From assembly GCA_016748015.1 (NCBI GenBank), contig JAAOMT010000276.1, positions 592,088-656,087 of the forward strand: a stretch of 64,000 bases of DNA, written 5' to 3'. Numbering within the stretch: position 1 is the stretch's first letter; each line of letters begins with the position of its first letter. The DNA is from Geosiphon pyriformis (taxonomy: Eukaryota > Glomeromycota > Glomeromycetes > Archaeosporales > Geosiphonaceae). Under the pieces are notes generated by a model. It did not search any database, was not told where the DNA came from, and saw nothing but the letters and a program-made list of their open reading frames with translations. Shown piece after piece: positions 1-13,341 of the stretch. The position numbers and the translations under genes were made by a program.

Positions 1-597
1 GAGTTTTTTCATGTATTAATTTATTTTGTTTTTTATATTCAAATAAAATTTGATTTTTTTTTAAAACATAATATTAAGTTGGTTTTTATTCAAAAATAAA
101 CATTAATATTATAATTTTTTTATAAATTTTTTTATTTTTACTTTTTTTGTATAATTATATTTATTTTATAATTAAAATATTTATAATATATAATACAATA
201 TTATTAAATAAAATTATTATTATTAAGAAAACATTGTCAAATTTGTAATTTTACTAAGTAATAATATTTAAAAAAAAAATATTTATTAATTTTGTAATTA
301 AAATAACCAAAAAATCAATAGATTTAATAATATACTTAATTAGTAAAACCAATTTGGCCAACTTAAAATTAATTACAAAATTAATAATAATAACAACAAA
401 AAAAAAAGCCAAAAAAACAATAGTTTTTGTGTCTAATTTTATATTAATAAAATAACTTTTAAAAATTTTATAATTAATTATAAATTTTTAAAAATTAAAA
501 AAAACAAAAATACTTTATAATTTAAAGCCAAATAATCTATATTTTAATACTTAAAATAACATTAATAATTAGTAATTTTTTGTCAAATACAATTTTA
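1..597. repeat. AT-rich decayed repeat, no gene
   Basis: Almost pure A/T with scattered CCAA and TTGG remnants and no usable reading frame. The stretch at about 300-350 resembles 50755-50820, where the order of short words such as AATAGATTTAA and CAACTTAAA is kept, so this is probably an old copy of the same dispersed repeat. It abuts the 3' tail of the minus-strand LINE that starts at 598. Confidence 0.45.
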
Positions 598-2340
598 TTA
601 TTATTATTATTAACATTTTATAAATGAGACCTAAATGTCATTTAGTATAATATATTAAACTAAGTAATCTAAACTAGGTGTAAATTATGTATTTTCTATA
701 TATAACCAGCTACTTGGGCCAATTAAAACAACAATATAAATCTATCTTAATAGATATTGTGCTATTAATACCAGAAAAAAAACTGCAAGATTTGTGAAAA
801 CTAAAACTAACATCATGTGTTTTCACAATACCAAATAATTTAATAATATCATTAAAAAGCAATGATAAAAACCCATGAATTTCTGGGACACCAAATTATT
901 ACTTATAATTAAACCTCTCTTATCTATAATCACTTTAAATCTGACTTTTATTATTTATATCTTTGTTTAATGTGTCATTTCCAAGCCTTTTACCAATTCA
1001 ATGATCATTTTGCCAATAATTATAGTACATCTAAAAATGGATAAAGCCTTCAAATATTAATTCTTAAAAATAAAATCTTTATATAAAGCAGTATATATCC
1101 CAGGGTTAAAAGCATATATAGAAAACATTTATATAACACAAAACAAAAATAGACTCAATTCTAATATAAAAATCTATTAAATTATATAAGAATTAAACAA
1201 TTTTATATGAATAGAAGAGTCTATTACACATGTAAATAAATAATCAAAAAGTTTTACTTCTTTATAATGAAAACATAATACACTGGAATAAGCCTTATTA
1301 AACAAGCATTTTCTAATAATGACTGGCAAATAACAATGTAAAGCCTTCATAAAATATGAGCACAAATTAGTGATAAGTTTACTTATAAAGTCAGATACTA
1401 TATGTAAATTAAGATACTACACTAAAAAAGTCCAAATCCAATTCATATTTGTATTAATAATATTAGATTTAGATCTTATCTTCTACTAAGCTTGATAAAT
1501 AGCTCTAAAGATACTATGTACAAAATGATAAATATTTCCAGACATTTTTATTCTACCAGCCTTAATATAAATCTTCTTGACAAGAACAGAAAGTATCAAA
1601 TTCAAACACAAAGCTAAGTTAGCTAACTTGTTAGCATGCTTATTGTCTGAAATTTCTGAATGGCTTTTTATCTTAGACCAAGATATATTAAGTCTCTTAT
1701 TTCTAATAAAGTTTATTATATTATCTTTTTCTATTTAACACTAATTGTAGAAATCTGATAAAACCAATCTCAATTTAGCATTACAAGCATTCAGAGTGAC
1801 CTAATTGTTTAAATATACCACAATACTATTATTTGCAAGAACACATTTCAAAACCAGAACAATTGTTTGTAACTTAGCCATTGTAAAAGAAATCAAACCA
1901 CCAATCTTGAATTTAATGCTTAAATTCAAGTCTGTAAAAAATGCAATTGTACTATATCTTATTTTACAAAAATTCAAGTTTTTTAAAGATCTATTTGTAT
2001 AAACATTAATAATATTCAAATCAGCATCAGAAAGATACTGTTATATTGTAGAAAAACCATTAGAACCAAAAACATTCAAATACTGAGCATTACCAGCAAA
2101 AAGCTATGTAACAATATGACAAAAAGAGTTGATCAAATACTTATATGTCAATTTGAACTATACAAAAACAGAACTCCTAAGATTGAGTCTTTTTTAATGA
2201 CAAAAACTCTTTCAATCAAAAACCAAATTCTTTTTATCAAACAATTGCTTAATAAAAGTAATACTAAATTTTTTAAGTAATTTGAAAACATCATAGAATA
2301 CTGATTTCTTTAAAACAAAAAACATTAAAGTACTACCTGA
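598..2340 (-). mobile_element. LINE copy A, 5'-truncated (RNase H to 3' end)
   Basis: Reading leftward, the element begins in sequence before RNase H, continues through an RNase H domain (open fragment 2019-1801 with VYTNRS, LNLSIK and AKLQTIVLVLKC), then the C-terminal region (fragment 1365-1177 with MKALHCYLPV and VLCFHYKEV, the remnant of a Cys/His motif), and ends in a 3' UTR with a TTA-rich tail near 598-615. The catalytic TDGS of RNase H reads TNRS. The frame is broken by many TAA/TAG/TGA codons. The tail matches the 3' ends of the copies ending near 8745 and 12520. The element is 5'-truncated, as is usual for target-primed retrotransposition. It is not functional. Confidence 0.85.
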
Positions 2341-3120
2341 AAACTGAAATGAATTTTTTTTAAAGTATTAATTTTAATAATAATATTGTTTAAATTAATT
2401 TAAAAACTAAAAATAATAATAATAATATCTTAATTATTAAATAAAAATAAAATTAATAAAACCAAAAAAAAATTATTAACTTAAATTAAACAGTTTTTTT
2501 TAATATAATAATTTTTTTATATTGTTTTTTTTAATAAAAATTGATTAATAAACCAAAACAGTATTTAAAAGTATATATGACTTAAATATACAATATTATA
2601 TTATTATTGTTTATAAAGTTTAATATTAGAAATTTTATTAAAAATATTTATAATATTTACAATAATTTAAAAAAATTTATTATAAAAAACAATAATATTA
2701 AAAATAACAAAAAAATAAATTAACAAGTTTAACTTATATAATAATATTTAAAAAAACTTAAAATATTAATTTTATATAGAAAATTTAAATAATTAATTTT
2801 AAATTTACAAAATTGTGTAAAAAACTATTTATCTAAAAAAATTTTAATAATTAAAAACAGAAAAAAAAATTAATTTTTATCTAATTGGCTTAATTTTTAA
2901 AATAAATAATTTAATAAATTAATTAGTTAAAATTATAAGTAAAAATACAACTTGTTTTGTTTTTAAAACCAAATATTAAATAATTTAATGATGTATTAAA
3001 ATAAAATTAACTTTAATAAATATATTATTATTATTATTATTATTTAAATAAAAAAAATAATTACTGTTTATAATTAAATTAAAATAAATATTATAATATA
3101 ATAAAATATTAAAAAAACTT
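2341..3120 (+). repeat. AT-rich repeat resembling a LINE 5' leader
   Basis: No gene. From about 2690 to 3000 the sequence is collinear with 51120-51480: both hold the word ACAAGTTTAACTT, then AATATTTAAAAAAACTTAAA, then TAATTTAATAAATTAAT. In this copy it lies directly upstream of LINE ORF1 sequence at 3121, so it may be the element's 5' untranslated leader. The lower-numbered half has no feature I can name. Confidence 0.5.
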
Positions 3121-6100
3121 TTTTTTTTCTATATTTAAAATTCTTTAAAAAGCATATTTTTTTGAAAAAAAAGTTTTTTTAATTTTAAAATAGAAGAAAA
3201 TATTGAACTTTTTTTATTTCTTTTCAATATTTCTTTGAACAAAAAATAAATTGATTCCAAAATTGTTAAAATATAAGTAAAAGTTGTAGCTAGAAAATTT
3301 TTTGCTTTGAATATTAATTTTTCAATAATAGAAAATAAATTAGTAATTACAAAAACTCAAGTAATTAGGAAATATTTTTTAATTAATAATAATTTTAAAA
3401 AAGCTATTACTTCTTTAAAATTTAAAAAATTTATCAGATTTATATTTTATATTAAAAAAAACATAAAAAAAACCACATTATTGGCCAAAAAAAAATATTA
3501 TTGTAAACAGCAATCTTAAAAAACAAAAAATTTATTTAGATTAAGCTGTAGTAATTAAAAAAATTTTCATAAATATGCCAAAAAAAATAATCATTGTTAT
3601 AGTATCTAAGTTTGGTCAAATTATATCAATTTAATTACAACTAATTAGATTGTAACAAAAAGCTGTAATAAAATTTGTTAAATTAAATTAAACAAATTGG
3701 TTGGCAATTAAATAATTATTTTTAATTAGAAAAAACTTAGTGTATATAACCAGAGCTGTTAAAGATTATAATATTTGGATATCAAAGAATTGGTTTAAAA
3801 TATTTTTGTTTGCTTTATTAATAAAAACAACTGCTTATAATTTTGGTGTTTTGTTAAAAAAGACTGATAGAAAAACTCATGTTATTAATTGTTTATTTAA
3901 AACTGGCAATAGGGTTTATTATGTTGTAATTAGTTTTAAATTAAAAGTTAATTTAGAGTTAGCTTTTTTACAGAGCCAATTTTGGGTAATATTAAGTTTT
4001 TTTGTACTAGGTTGGATTTGGTTTGATGTAAAAAGTATAAATAGTTTAAATATTTTATTTTGGAATGTAATATGCCAAATATATCTACTTTTAAGCTTTT
4101 AAAAATATATAAAAAGTTTGTCTTATATAAAAATTATCTTTAATTAACCAAATTATACATTAGAAAAAATGTTCACATTTTATGTTTTGCTATTTTTGGT
4201 GGCAAATTTTAAGCCCAAATGGTTTTGTTTGCTGCTGTCTTTGATAATAATTACTTTGGTTCTGGTTTTAAATCATTTTTTTTGGTGCTTTGTGTTTTTT
4301 TAAAGCTTTTTTTATTTTGTAAAATAGTTTGTTTATTAATGCTTGCTTAGTTTTTTTGAAACTTCTGACAAATTAAATATTTAGTATTGTATATAGACTA
4401 AGTGATATGAATTTGGTGTCTCTGGTATTTGTTTTTCTATTTGCTTTATTTCCTGTTTCTGGACTGTTGAATTTAAATTTAAATTTGAACATTGTCTTAG
4501 ATAGATCATATTTATTATCTTTTTTTTTTCTATTGACAAAAACTAAAATTCTTAAGTTGAGTTTAAATTGCTTCAAAATTTTAACCACCAAAGTAAACAG
4601 CTTAGAATTAAAAATAATGGCTCTTAAGATTTCTGTTAATTCAGTTTTGATAAGATTAAATTAATTGTGTTTTGGCTTAGATTTTTTGGTGTTTTTTTTA
4701 TTCTAATAACTAATCATATTTGAAAATTCACTACATATAATATTAAAAAAATAAACAATTTTGCTAAGCAAAAAGATATCTTTTACTAGCATAAAGATAA
4801 AAACAATTTTGTATTTATTATAATAAAAACAAAACTAAAATATAAGATTTGTCTTTAAATTATAAGCAAATTTGAGAAAATTGGAATTTTTACTTTAAGT
4901 ATTAACTTCAATTATCTGAGTTTTGGTGTTATTGTAATAATTAATAATATTATTATTAAACATATATACAAAGTATTAGAAGTAGCTAGTCAATTTTTGT
5001 TAATATATTTGTTATTCAAAAATTGTTTTTTGGTTTCTATTTTAAGTATATATACTAATATTACTTTGAAAAAAAGGTTGGCCCAGTTTTGTAATATCAA
5101 TTCAATAGTAGTTAAAACTTTAAATAACAGTATATTTGTGGTTCTTAATAATTTTAATAAGAATAATTCAGATTAGTAATATTAATGAGAAAATTTGGAA
5201 AAAGTTTAGAAGTTTGTTGTTGGTTGTTGTTTTAATTGTTGCCAATAACTTTAATAATTACAAAAAAAGAGCTAATTTCAATAAAATATTACAGCTGTTT
5301 TGTTAAGTAATATGCTCTATAGCTAATATTGCTCTTTTAAAAACATAATATTAAAATAATAAAATAGCCAAATGTACTGTATTTTCTAAGTTTTACAAAT
5401 TAGAATTATTAGTATTAAAGATCTTAAAAGCATACTGGTTAAGAATAAAGCATTTTCTAGTGTAATATTGTGAATTAGTTTTAATAAATTTTTGTTAATA
5501 ATTAAAAATCTTTCTAATAATAAAGCTATTGAATTGTTTAGTATTTTTAATAAAATATAAAAATATTGTAATAAGTTTGTTTTAAATTATCTTTTATGTT
5601 TATCTAATTTATGCTTGATAATTAAATCAGTTTTTAATACTTAAAAAAAGAGCTAAATATCTATAATTTTAAAATTTTATAAATAAGAAAACATTTTAAT
5701 AAACACCAAACTTATTGCTCTTATTGAAACTACAAAAAAAATTATTTCAAAAATTTTTGATTGTATTTTTAAGGTCTATAGCAAATAAAAAATTTTATGC
5801 AAAAACAACTTTTTAGTTTTAAAAGACATTTCAATTTAGTTTCTTATTTTTATTATTAGATTTGTTGTTAAAAATGGTTTAAAAAAAGATAAAAAGATCT
5901 AATTGGTGCTTTAAAACATACATAAAGCTTATAATTTAGTAAACTAATCACATCTGAAAAACAGTTTGAAATAAGTTAAAATATGTAATAGATTTATCAA
6001 ATTTTTTGGCCATATTTACAATAGTTATATAAATAGAATTATAATAAACTTTGATTTGTCTAAAAATTATAAGATTCATAATAAACTAGATTAAAATAAA

Positions 6101-8745
6101 GTTTTTTTGTCTTTTTTTTGGAGAATTTTTTGACTCTCTTTTGTGTAAAATAAAAAGGCAAAAAATTCTGTTTGAATATTATATGAATTTCAAATTTGTT
6201 ACTAAAACTGACAAAATTAGATTCAATATTAATCTGACTTTTTATTTAACTACTGATGCTTTTGTGAATAATACAATTTAGATCAGTAATTATTATACAG
6301 TAATATAAAACATTTTAAATATTGTTAATAAATTTTTTGATATTATAAATATTTTAATAAATACAAAAAAAACAGTAGTTATTTTAATCAATCCAAGAGC
6401 CAATAATGTTTTTTTAAAATATAAATAAATCTTTTATTTCAATTATAAAAACTGGTAAAACTTATTAGTATTTAGACATTTTTTTGTTAACTAAGAGTTT
6501 TTTTGGTCTAAATTTGAAAAAAACAAATTTGAATATAAAGTTTTTTTTGTCTATAGTTTTAAGCAAAGCTATTTTAAATAAACAATTTTTCTATTTGGTT
6601 TCAGGTGTTTTGCAGCCTATTGTTAAATACAGAACTCAATTTAATTTTATTAATAAAAATATATATAAAAAGTAAAATTGTCTAATTAGAAAGAGATTAA
6701 AATCTAAGACTAGTTTGCCAAAGAACTTTTTTAATAAAATTGTATATTATCTATTTTTATATAATTTGAAAACTTTTAATCAAGTTTAAACAGAAAAAAA
6801 GATAGCATCAATAATAAATTTTGCTAATGTTAAAAGTATTTTTAATCAGTTTTTTAAATACAAATTGTTGAATTTACAGATTTTAAGTTGGATTTTTTAG
6901 AACTTTTTTTAATTTTCTGTTAAGTTGAAAATCAATACTATAAACAATTTTCTGGCTAAAATTACTAAAAATTTTTTATATAATAATATATTCTTAATTA
7001 ATAATTTGCTTAATGCTTTTTGTTTTAAGCATAATATTCTTGTTTTGGATATTTTAAATCAGATAAAATGCTTTTAGATTTATAGATTTTCAAAATGTTT
7101 TAGCATTGTTTTTGTAGATTAATTTTTGAATAGTTATAGAGAATGTTTTGTTTTAAAAGATTTTAACAATAGAAATAGTTGAATCTTAAAAATTTGGTTT
7201 TTTTTGGTTTACACAGATATTAAATTTTGTTAGAAATAGTGGTTTGGTTTAAAGTTTTCTACTTGTTTTTAAACATTTTTTCAAAATAAGTGTGACTAAT
7301 ATGTACAGCTTTAATATTGTTTGTTTTAGTTTAAAAGATACATTTTTGTCTAAGATTTTAATTTACATTAATGGTTCTGTTAAAAACTTTGGCTTCTTTA
7401 ATACTATTGGTAATATAATTGTCTATTTTTCTAATTTAGATTTATATATAAGTGTAAAAATTTATGAATTGTTGTTTTTAACTTTAGCTAAAATATAGAC
7501 TATTGTTTTGGCTCTTAAGTATATTTCAGTATTTTCTAAAGTCACAATCTTTTTTAATAGTCAAGTCTTTTTGAATATATATTAGGCTGAGTTAAAATTA
7601 ATGATGTCTAATTTTCACAACAGATTAAATGCTATTATATTAGTAATTTGGTTAAAAATAAAAGCATTTCTGTAAATTACACCAAGATAAAAGATTATTC
7701 TAATGTATTAAACAATAAGTGTATTAATAAGTTGGTAGATTAAACTATTTTTTCAGGACTCATTTTTTTGGTAAATATTAAGAAAAATTTTTTGTTGGCT
7801 AATAGCAAAATAGTGTTTGGCAATATTTGTTATTTTATTAGAATTGTAAATAATATTATAAGACATTTTTAATAAAAAGTTAGACCAAATTTCAGTGTTG
7901 TGAAATTTTTACATGTTGGTAATATTAACTAAAAACATACTATTTCAATTTAGTATTCTAATTTTTATATGGCTGCTAAATACACAAATAAAGCTATTGC
8001 TAATTTGTATATATACTTAATAAAGATTTTACATGAAATATTGCCAGTAGTAATTAAGAAGTACTTATATAATGATAGTTTGTTAAATATATTATATATA
8101 TATTATAGTAAAATAGAGTTTTTGAATTATAGTTTTGTTTACAGCTTAGATGTTTCTGTTTATTAAAATCTGTTGAATAAATATTCTGTTCTTTAAAAGT
8201 CTTTAATTAGTGCAAATTTGGCTTTGTTTATAGTTCTTTAATTATTGGTTATATGTGTTTTTGATATTAGTCTGTATACAATTTTATACAAGAGATTTGT
8301 ATTTAAGGACTGGTTGATAAAAATTAAAAGTTTTTTTAAGGATGCTAAGTTTGCTGTGTTTAGATTAGTTAAAGATTTAGCTGTTGGTTATAAAAAATAG
8401 ATAGATATCTAATTTAAAGCTTTAAATTAAGATAGATTATAGAAATTTGTTAAATAAAAATAATTTTATGTTTAATATTGTTTGTGGTCTATCTGCTAGA
8501 ATTTTAGATAGTGTTGCTTATTTGTTAAAAATTAAAAAGAATTATGTTGTTAGTTTTGAATTAAAAGTTGGTTATTTGTTTTTGTAGATACAATTAGAGA
8601 AGTTTTAATTAACATAGTTACATAATGTTATCTTAATTAGCCAAATAGTTAATTATATATAGCAAGTATATAAATTATATTTAATTTAGAATTCTAAATA
8701 ATTATATTATATTAAATAGTAATTGGGCTTTACTTATAAATTAAT
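3121..8745 (+). mobile_element. LINE copy B, near full length, heavily decayed
   Basis: The longest unbroken LINE in the window. Domains in order: ORF1 remnants (open fragments 3307-3519 and 3740-4102, then a coiled-coil-like fragment 4407-4664 shared with 38295-38534 minus); endonuclease-like sequence at about 4970-5170, where GDFN has become NNFN; reverse transcriptase at about 5690-6330, with the active-site box read as FVNNTI then stop at 6261-6281; thumb/connection (6484-6675); RNase H (7292-7498, IYINGS in place of TDGS); C-terminal domain (7969-8166, MAAKYTNKA and LPVVIKKYLYND); then a 3' UTR ending in a TAA-rich tail. Dozens of stops make it a fossil. The ORF1 N-terminus seems deleted relative to the copy ending at 47990. 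Confidence 0.88.
6261..6281 (+). other. Mutated RT active site in LINE B
   Basis: The codons read F-V-N-N-T-I-stop where an intact LINE would have an F-V/A-D-D-T-I-W motif. Both catalytic Asp codons have become AAT and the Trp codon TAG. The same three changes occur in LINE D at 9939-9959. Confidence 0.75.
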
Positions 8746-10231
8746 AAAAAAATAATAATAATAAAATTAATATAAATATCAAAAAAATTAAATAAACCAA
8801 TATTTTATTTTTTATAAAAAAGATATAGGCTTTAAAATAAAAATAGTATTTTAAAGAATTAATTATTTTAAATTAAAAATTTTTTTTTTGATTTTTTTGA
8901 TTATTTAAACAAAATTATAAAAAAAAGTAATTTAATAATTAGTTTATTATTAAAAAATTAAAAATTTTTTGTAATAATATTAATTATACTAAAATTGGTT
9001 TTAAAGTTTAGTAAATTTAAAGTTAAGGTAAATAATATCATAAAAAGTTGAACTAAAAAACATCTAATTTTTGAGATAATGTCTAAGCTTTGGTGTTTTT
9101 AATACTTTCTACTGAAATATGTTAATAACAATATCTTTTTTGGTATTATGACTGGAATTAGTATAAAAGAGTTGGTTTAAATAATCAGAAATCTGTTAAA
9201 TAACAAGACTGTTGAACTTTCTGATATTTCAAATAAACTTTGAAAACATAGTAGTAATAAGATGCTGATTTGTCTCTTAAACATTTTGAATTTGTGTTTG
9301 GTTTTTGAATTGGTTCCTGCTTTTTGGAAGCAGACTTAAGTTTTTATGATACTAAAGCTTTATAATTAAAATAAAATTTTAATAAACACTAGACCTATTA
9401 TGCTAATTAAAACTGCTAAAAAAATTTTATTCAATAATCAGATATTTTTTGCTTATAGTAAATTTAATGTTTTCTATGAAGATAATTTCTTGGTTCTTAA
9501 GGACATTTAACTTAATTTCCGATTTTTGTCATTAGGTCAATTATAGAAAATGTTTTGAAAAAGAACAAAAAATTGTGGCTGGTTTTACAAAATATGTGTA
9601 AAGTTTATAATTTTGTTGGCTAGTATTATTTGCAGAACAGTTTGGTTAGGATCAAAATGTGTCTATGCTTTATAAAATTTTTTGGATATATTTACAATAA
9701 TTGAATTAATTAAATAATAACAGATTTTAGGCTTTCTGATTATTATATTGTGCACAATAAACTAGATTAAAATGAAATATTTTTTTTTCTGCTTTGGAGA
9801 ATTTTCTATGATTTTCTTTTGTGTAAGATTAAGCAACATAAACACTTGTATAAGTATAGAATAGATTCTAGATTTAAGGCTAAATTGGACTAAATAAAAG
9901 CTTAAACTGGAATGTTCTCCTATTTTGCTACAAAAGTTTTTGTAAATAATACAATTTAGATAATCAGTAGTCAGACTACAACTCAGTATATTTTAAATAT
10001 AGTAGGTAAATTCTATAATATTAATAATATTTTTATAAACAATAACAAAACTGTGGCTGTTCTAATTAATCAAAAAGAAAAAAAAACTTCCTTGCTTATT
10101 AATGGCTCACCAATTGCCATGGCTAAAAAAGTAAATTATATCATTATTTAAATATATATTTTTTAACTAAGAGACTTTTAAAGCCTAATTTGGCCAAGAT
10201 ACAATTAGATATTAAGTTTTTTTTTTAAATA

Positions 10232-10242
10232 TTATGCTTTAT
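10232..10242. repeat. Target-site duplication, left copy
   Basis: TTATGCTTTAT, identical to 10305-10315, flanking the 62-bp LINE stub. Confidence 0.8.
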
Positions 10243-10304
10243 TTTTTTTTTATTAGAGTTTAACGAGCAAGGCCCAACCATTATCTAATATAATATGACT
10301 ACGT
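10243..10304 (-). mobile_element. 62-bp LINE 3'-end stub inserted in LINE D
   Basis: Read on the minus strand, this is only the last part of a LINE 3' UTR (TTAGATAATGGTTGGGCC then CTTGCTCGTTAAA) followed by an A-rich tail. It matches the 3' end of the LINE fragment at 58572-59285. It is flanked by identical 11-bp direct repeats, TTATGCTTTAT, at 10232-10242 and 10305-10315. Removing the insert and one repeat restores the LINE D coding register between FFK and KKQFCYLVS. It contains two CpG sites, rare in the surrounding DNA, so it is probably younger than the host copy. Confidence 0.8.
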
Positions 10305-10315
10305 TTATGCTTTAT
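10305..10315. repeat. Target-site duplication, right copy
   Basis: TTATGCTTTAT, identical to 10232-10242, flanking the 62-bp LINE stub. Confidence 0.8.
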
Positions 10316-12520
10316 AAAATGATTTTTAAGAAACAGTTTTGTTATTTGGTATCAATAATTCTGCAACTTATTGTTAAATATAAAATGCAATTTAGTTTTA
10401 TTTTTAAGAATATTTGTTCTAAATAAGATATTTTAATTAAGAAAAACTTGAAGCTTAAGACTAATTTGCTTTACAATTTTTCTATTAATGTATTGTACTA
10501 TCTATTTCTATAAACTTAAAGAGTTTTGAATAGATGCAGACTGAAAAAAAGATGTTTTTTGTGTTAAGCTTTGCAAATATGTCTGTAATTTTAGGACATT
10601 TTTTTAAATATTATTGTCTGAATTTGCAGATTTTTAGTTGGCTACTAATATATTTATTGTATTATCTTATAAAATTAAACATTAGTCTAAAAAATAATTT
10701 TTTGGCTGGAATTATAAAGATTTTTTTTTTTTGTTACTTGTTTTTTTTTGTTAATTTGTTGAATGCTTTTTAGTTTTTTAATAATATGTAAATATTTGTT
10801 GTTTTTGGAAATGCTGGCTTTTTTAAGATAATTCAGTTTTTGAAATAGTTTAAAGTGGCTTTTATAAAACAGCTATTGAATAAAAAAATAACTGTTTTAA
10901 CTAGAAGTGTTTTAGGCATTGGAAGCAGTTAGATCTGAGAAAACTGGTCCTTGAGTAATTTAAGTTGTCAATTCAATTTTTGGATAACAGAATAAATTTT
11001 GCTCATGTTTAGTTTTAATTGAGTACTAACTGCTCTTTTGATATTGGTAGTTTTAATTTGGTTTCACATATTAAGGATAAGTTGTTAAATTTTGATTTAA
11101 CTAGTTTTAATGTTTAATAAATGATTTTGTCAAGAATTTTGGCTTACTTTTAGTCATTGAAGAAGTTATTATTTATTTTTTTAATGTTAATCTCAGATTT
11201 GAAGTTAGTGTATATAGTGTTATGTTTTTAATTTTATTTAAAATCAAGATTGTTTTTTTTGTATTTATTTATGCTTTTATGAAAAATATTGTAATTATTC
11301 ATTCAGATAACCAAATAGTTTTAAGTACATATATAAATAAATTAAATGTAGTGGTGTTCAACTTCAGGAATTATTTTTGAATAAACCAAAAATATGTAGT
11401 TAATATTATTAAAGAAAGAGATTTGTTGGTTTTATGAATTAAAATTAAGAGTTATATTGATAATATAAGTAATAAATATGCTAATACACATGCCTTTAAG
11501 TCCTGTTTTTCTGGTGTAATTTTTTTGACTATGGTTTATAAATTGTATATTTAATCTGTTAGTATAACACTTTTTTGTAATATTTGACATTTTGTAAAAG
11601 ATTACTACAAAGTTTTATATCAAGCTAGATAACAGAATGAGTTTAGTTCTAGTATGTTAAAAGATTTGAATGTTTAAAAGATTGATTGAAAGAAAACAAT
11701 TGAAATATGGCATTTTAATGCTTATATAACTTTTAAATTCATGAATAAATTAACAACTGGTTTGCACATCTACATAATAAAAATTTTGTACAGACATTTG
11801 CTAATTACAATTAGAAAGCACTTGTATAATACATAATATTTTAGTATATTGTATATGTTTTATAATAAAATTAAAATATTTGATTATATCTTTATGTATA
11901 TTTTGAATAGGAACTGCTGTAAAAAGATACTTATAAAGTTTTGTAAGCAATAAGTGTTTTTGGTTAGTATTAATGTTTTATTTTCTGTGGTTTTTTGGAA
12001 TCTAAAATTTTATTTAATTAATATTAGTTTATATATATTTTTAGTCAAGAGTTTTATGTTTAAGAAATGATTTAGAGAGACTAAACTGGTTTTTGGTAAT
12101 TTTGGCCAATTTGAAATACATATTGTTTTTTTTATAAGAAATTTAGTATTTGCTCACAAATTTAAAGTGTAATATTACAAATTTGAGCACATAATTATTC
12201 TTGTTAAAAATGATTTATTGATATTAAATAATTGTATAATACTTTATATAAGTAGTATTATAGGTAAATTTAGTGATGAAATTGTTATATTGTTGAGTCT
12301 AAAAAAAATAGAAATATGTATTTTGAGTTGTATTTGTTTTGTTTATTTTGTTTTAGTCTGAATAATAATATAAAAGTTTTAATAAATATATAGTATTGTC
12401 TTAATTGGTCTGAATAACTAATTATATATAGTAAATACATGAATTATATTTAGTTTATAATACATATATATTGTATTTACTAGATAGTAATTAGACCTTA
12501 CTTATTAAATACATAATAAA

Positions 12521-13140
12521 AAAATAAAATAATTATTATAATTTATGTTTAAATATATAATATTATATATGTTTTGTATTTTGTTATAAAAAGTTTTTTA
12601 TAAAAAGTTTTTATAATATAAATATAAATATTAATAATATTATTATTAATTAACTTATATTAAAATATAAGTTTAAAGATAATATTAAACCAGTTTTTTT
12701 AATTAATATTATTAATTAAATTTTATGTTTAAATATTTCTTGGTATATATTAAATATAATTAATAATATATATAAACAAAATATTAAATATTATTAAAAA
12801 TAGCCAAATTATTTTTTTAATACAAAATTTGTTAAATATTTTATATAATATTTAAGATTAAATATTAAAAAATAATTTTTAACTTTTTTCAATATGCTAA
12901 CAGACTTTTATTTTTAATTATATTTATATAATTAAATTTAAATATAAGATCTTTAATTTATATTTATTAATAACTATGTTACTGTTTATATATATGCTGC
13001 ATATATTTTTTTTAGATATAAAAATATTTTAAATAAATTTATACTTATAATACAATTTTATTTTGTATATAAATAAGTTTTGTTTAATAAATAAAATAAA
13101 TTATACAATTTATATTAAAATTAAAAATATTTAAAAGCCA
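12521..13140. other. AT-rich spacer, no gene seen
   Basis: Extremely AT-rich, with no open frame of note and no recognisable domain. It ends abruptly near 13140-13190, where base composition changes to that of the gene island. Confidence 0.6.
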
Positions 13141-13341
13141 AAAAATTTATTGATTAATTAAATTTACTATCAATCAACACATCTGCCAATTTGATTTTCA
13201 CATGTGTGGGAAATCCTCTTCAGCGAAACGAAATTTTCCACGTTTACACTTCCCTTTTATTTAATCGTAAATCAAACCGTTTAAAATATATAAAATTCAA
13301 TTGGTTTTATTTCAAATCTTCAAGTATCCAAATATTGAAAA

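Larger units (their letters stand above)
8991..12520 (+). mobile_element. LINE copy D, 5'-truncated (RT to 3' end)
   Basis: Begins upstream of reverse transcriptase. Recognisable blocks are WKQT..LMI followed by NTRPIMLIKTAKK (about 9330-9430), DNFLVLKDI (about 9480-9510), DYYIVHNKLD (about 9740-9770), the mutated FVNNTI-stop box at 9939-9959, the connection region with an open fragment at 10534-10773, RNase H (about 11100-11350) and the C-terminal region (about 11740-12000). The 3' UTR is collinear with LINE B and ends in an A-rich tail near 12520. A 62-bp foreign LINE stub sits at 10243-10304. All frames are broken. The element looks slightly less decayed than LINE B. Confidence 0.86.

Noticed and set aside
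4407-4664. Apparent signal peptide (hydrophobic MNLVSLVFVFLFALF start)
   Set aside because: Collinear with LINE ORF1 at 38295-38534; the hydrophobicity comes from C-to-T decay producing Phe, Leu and Ile codons.
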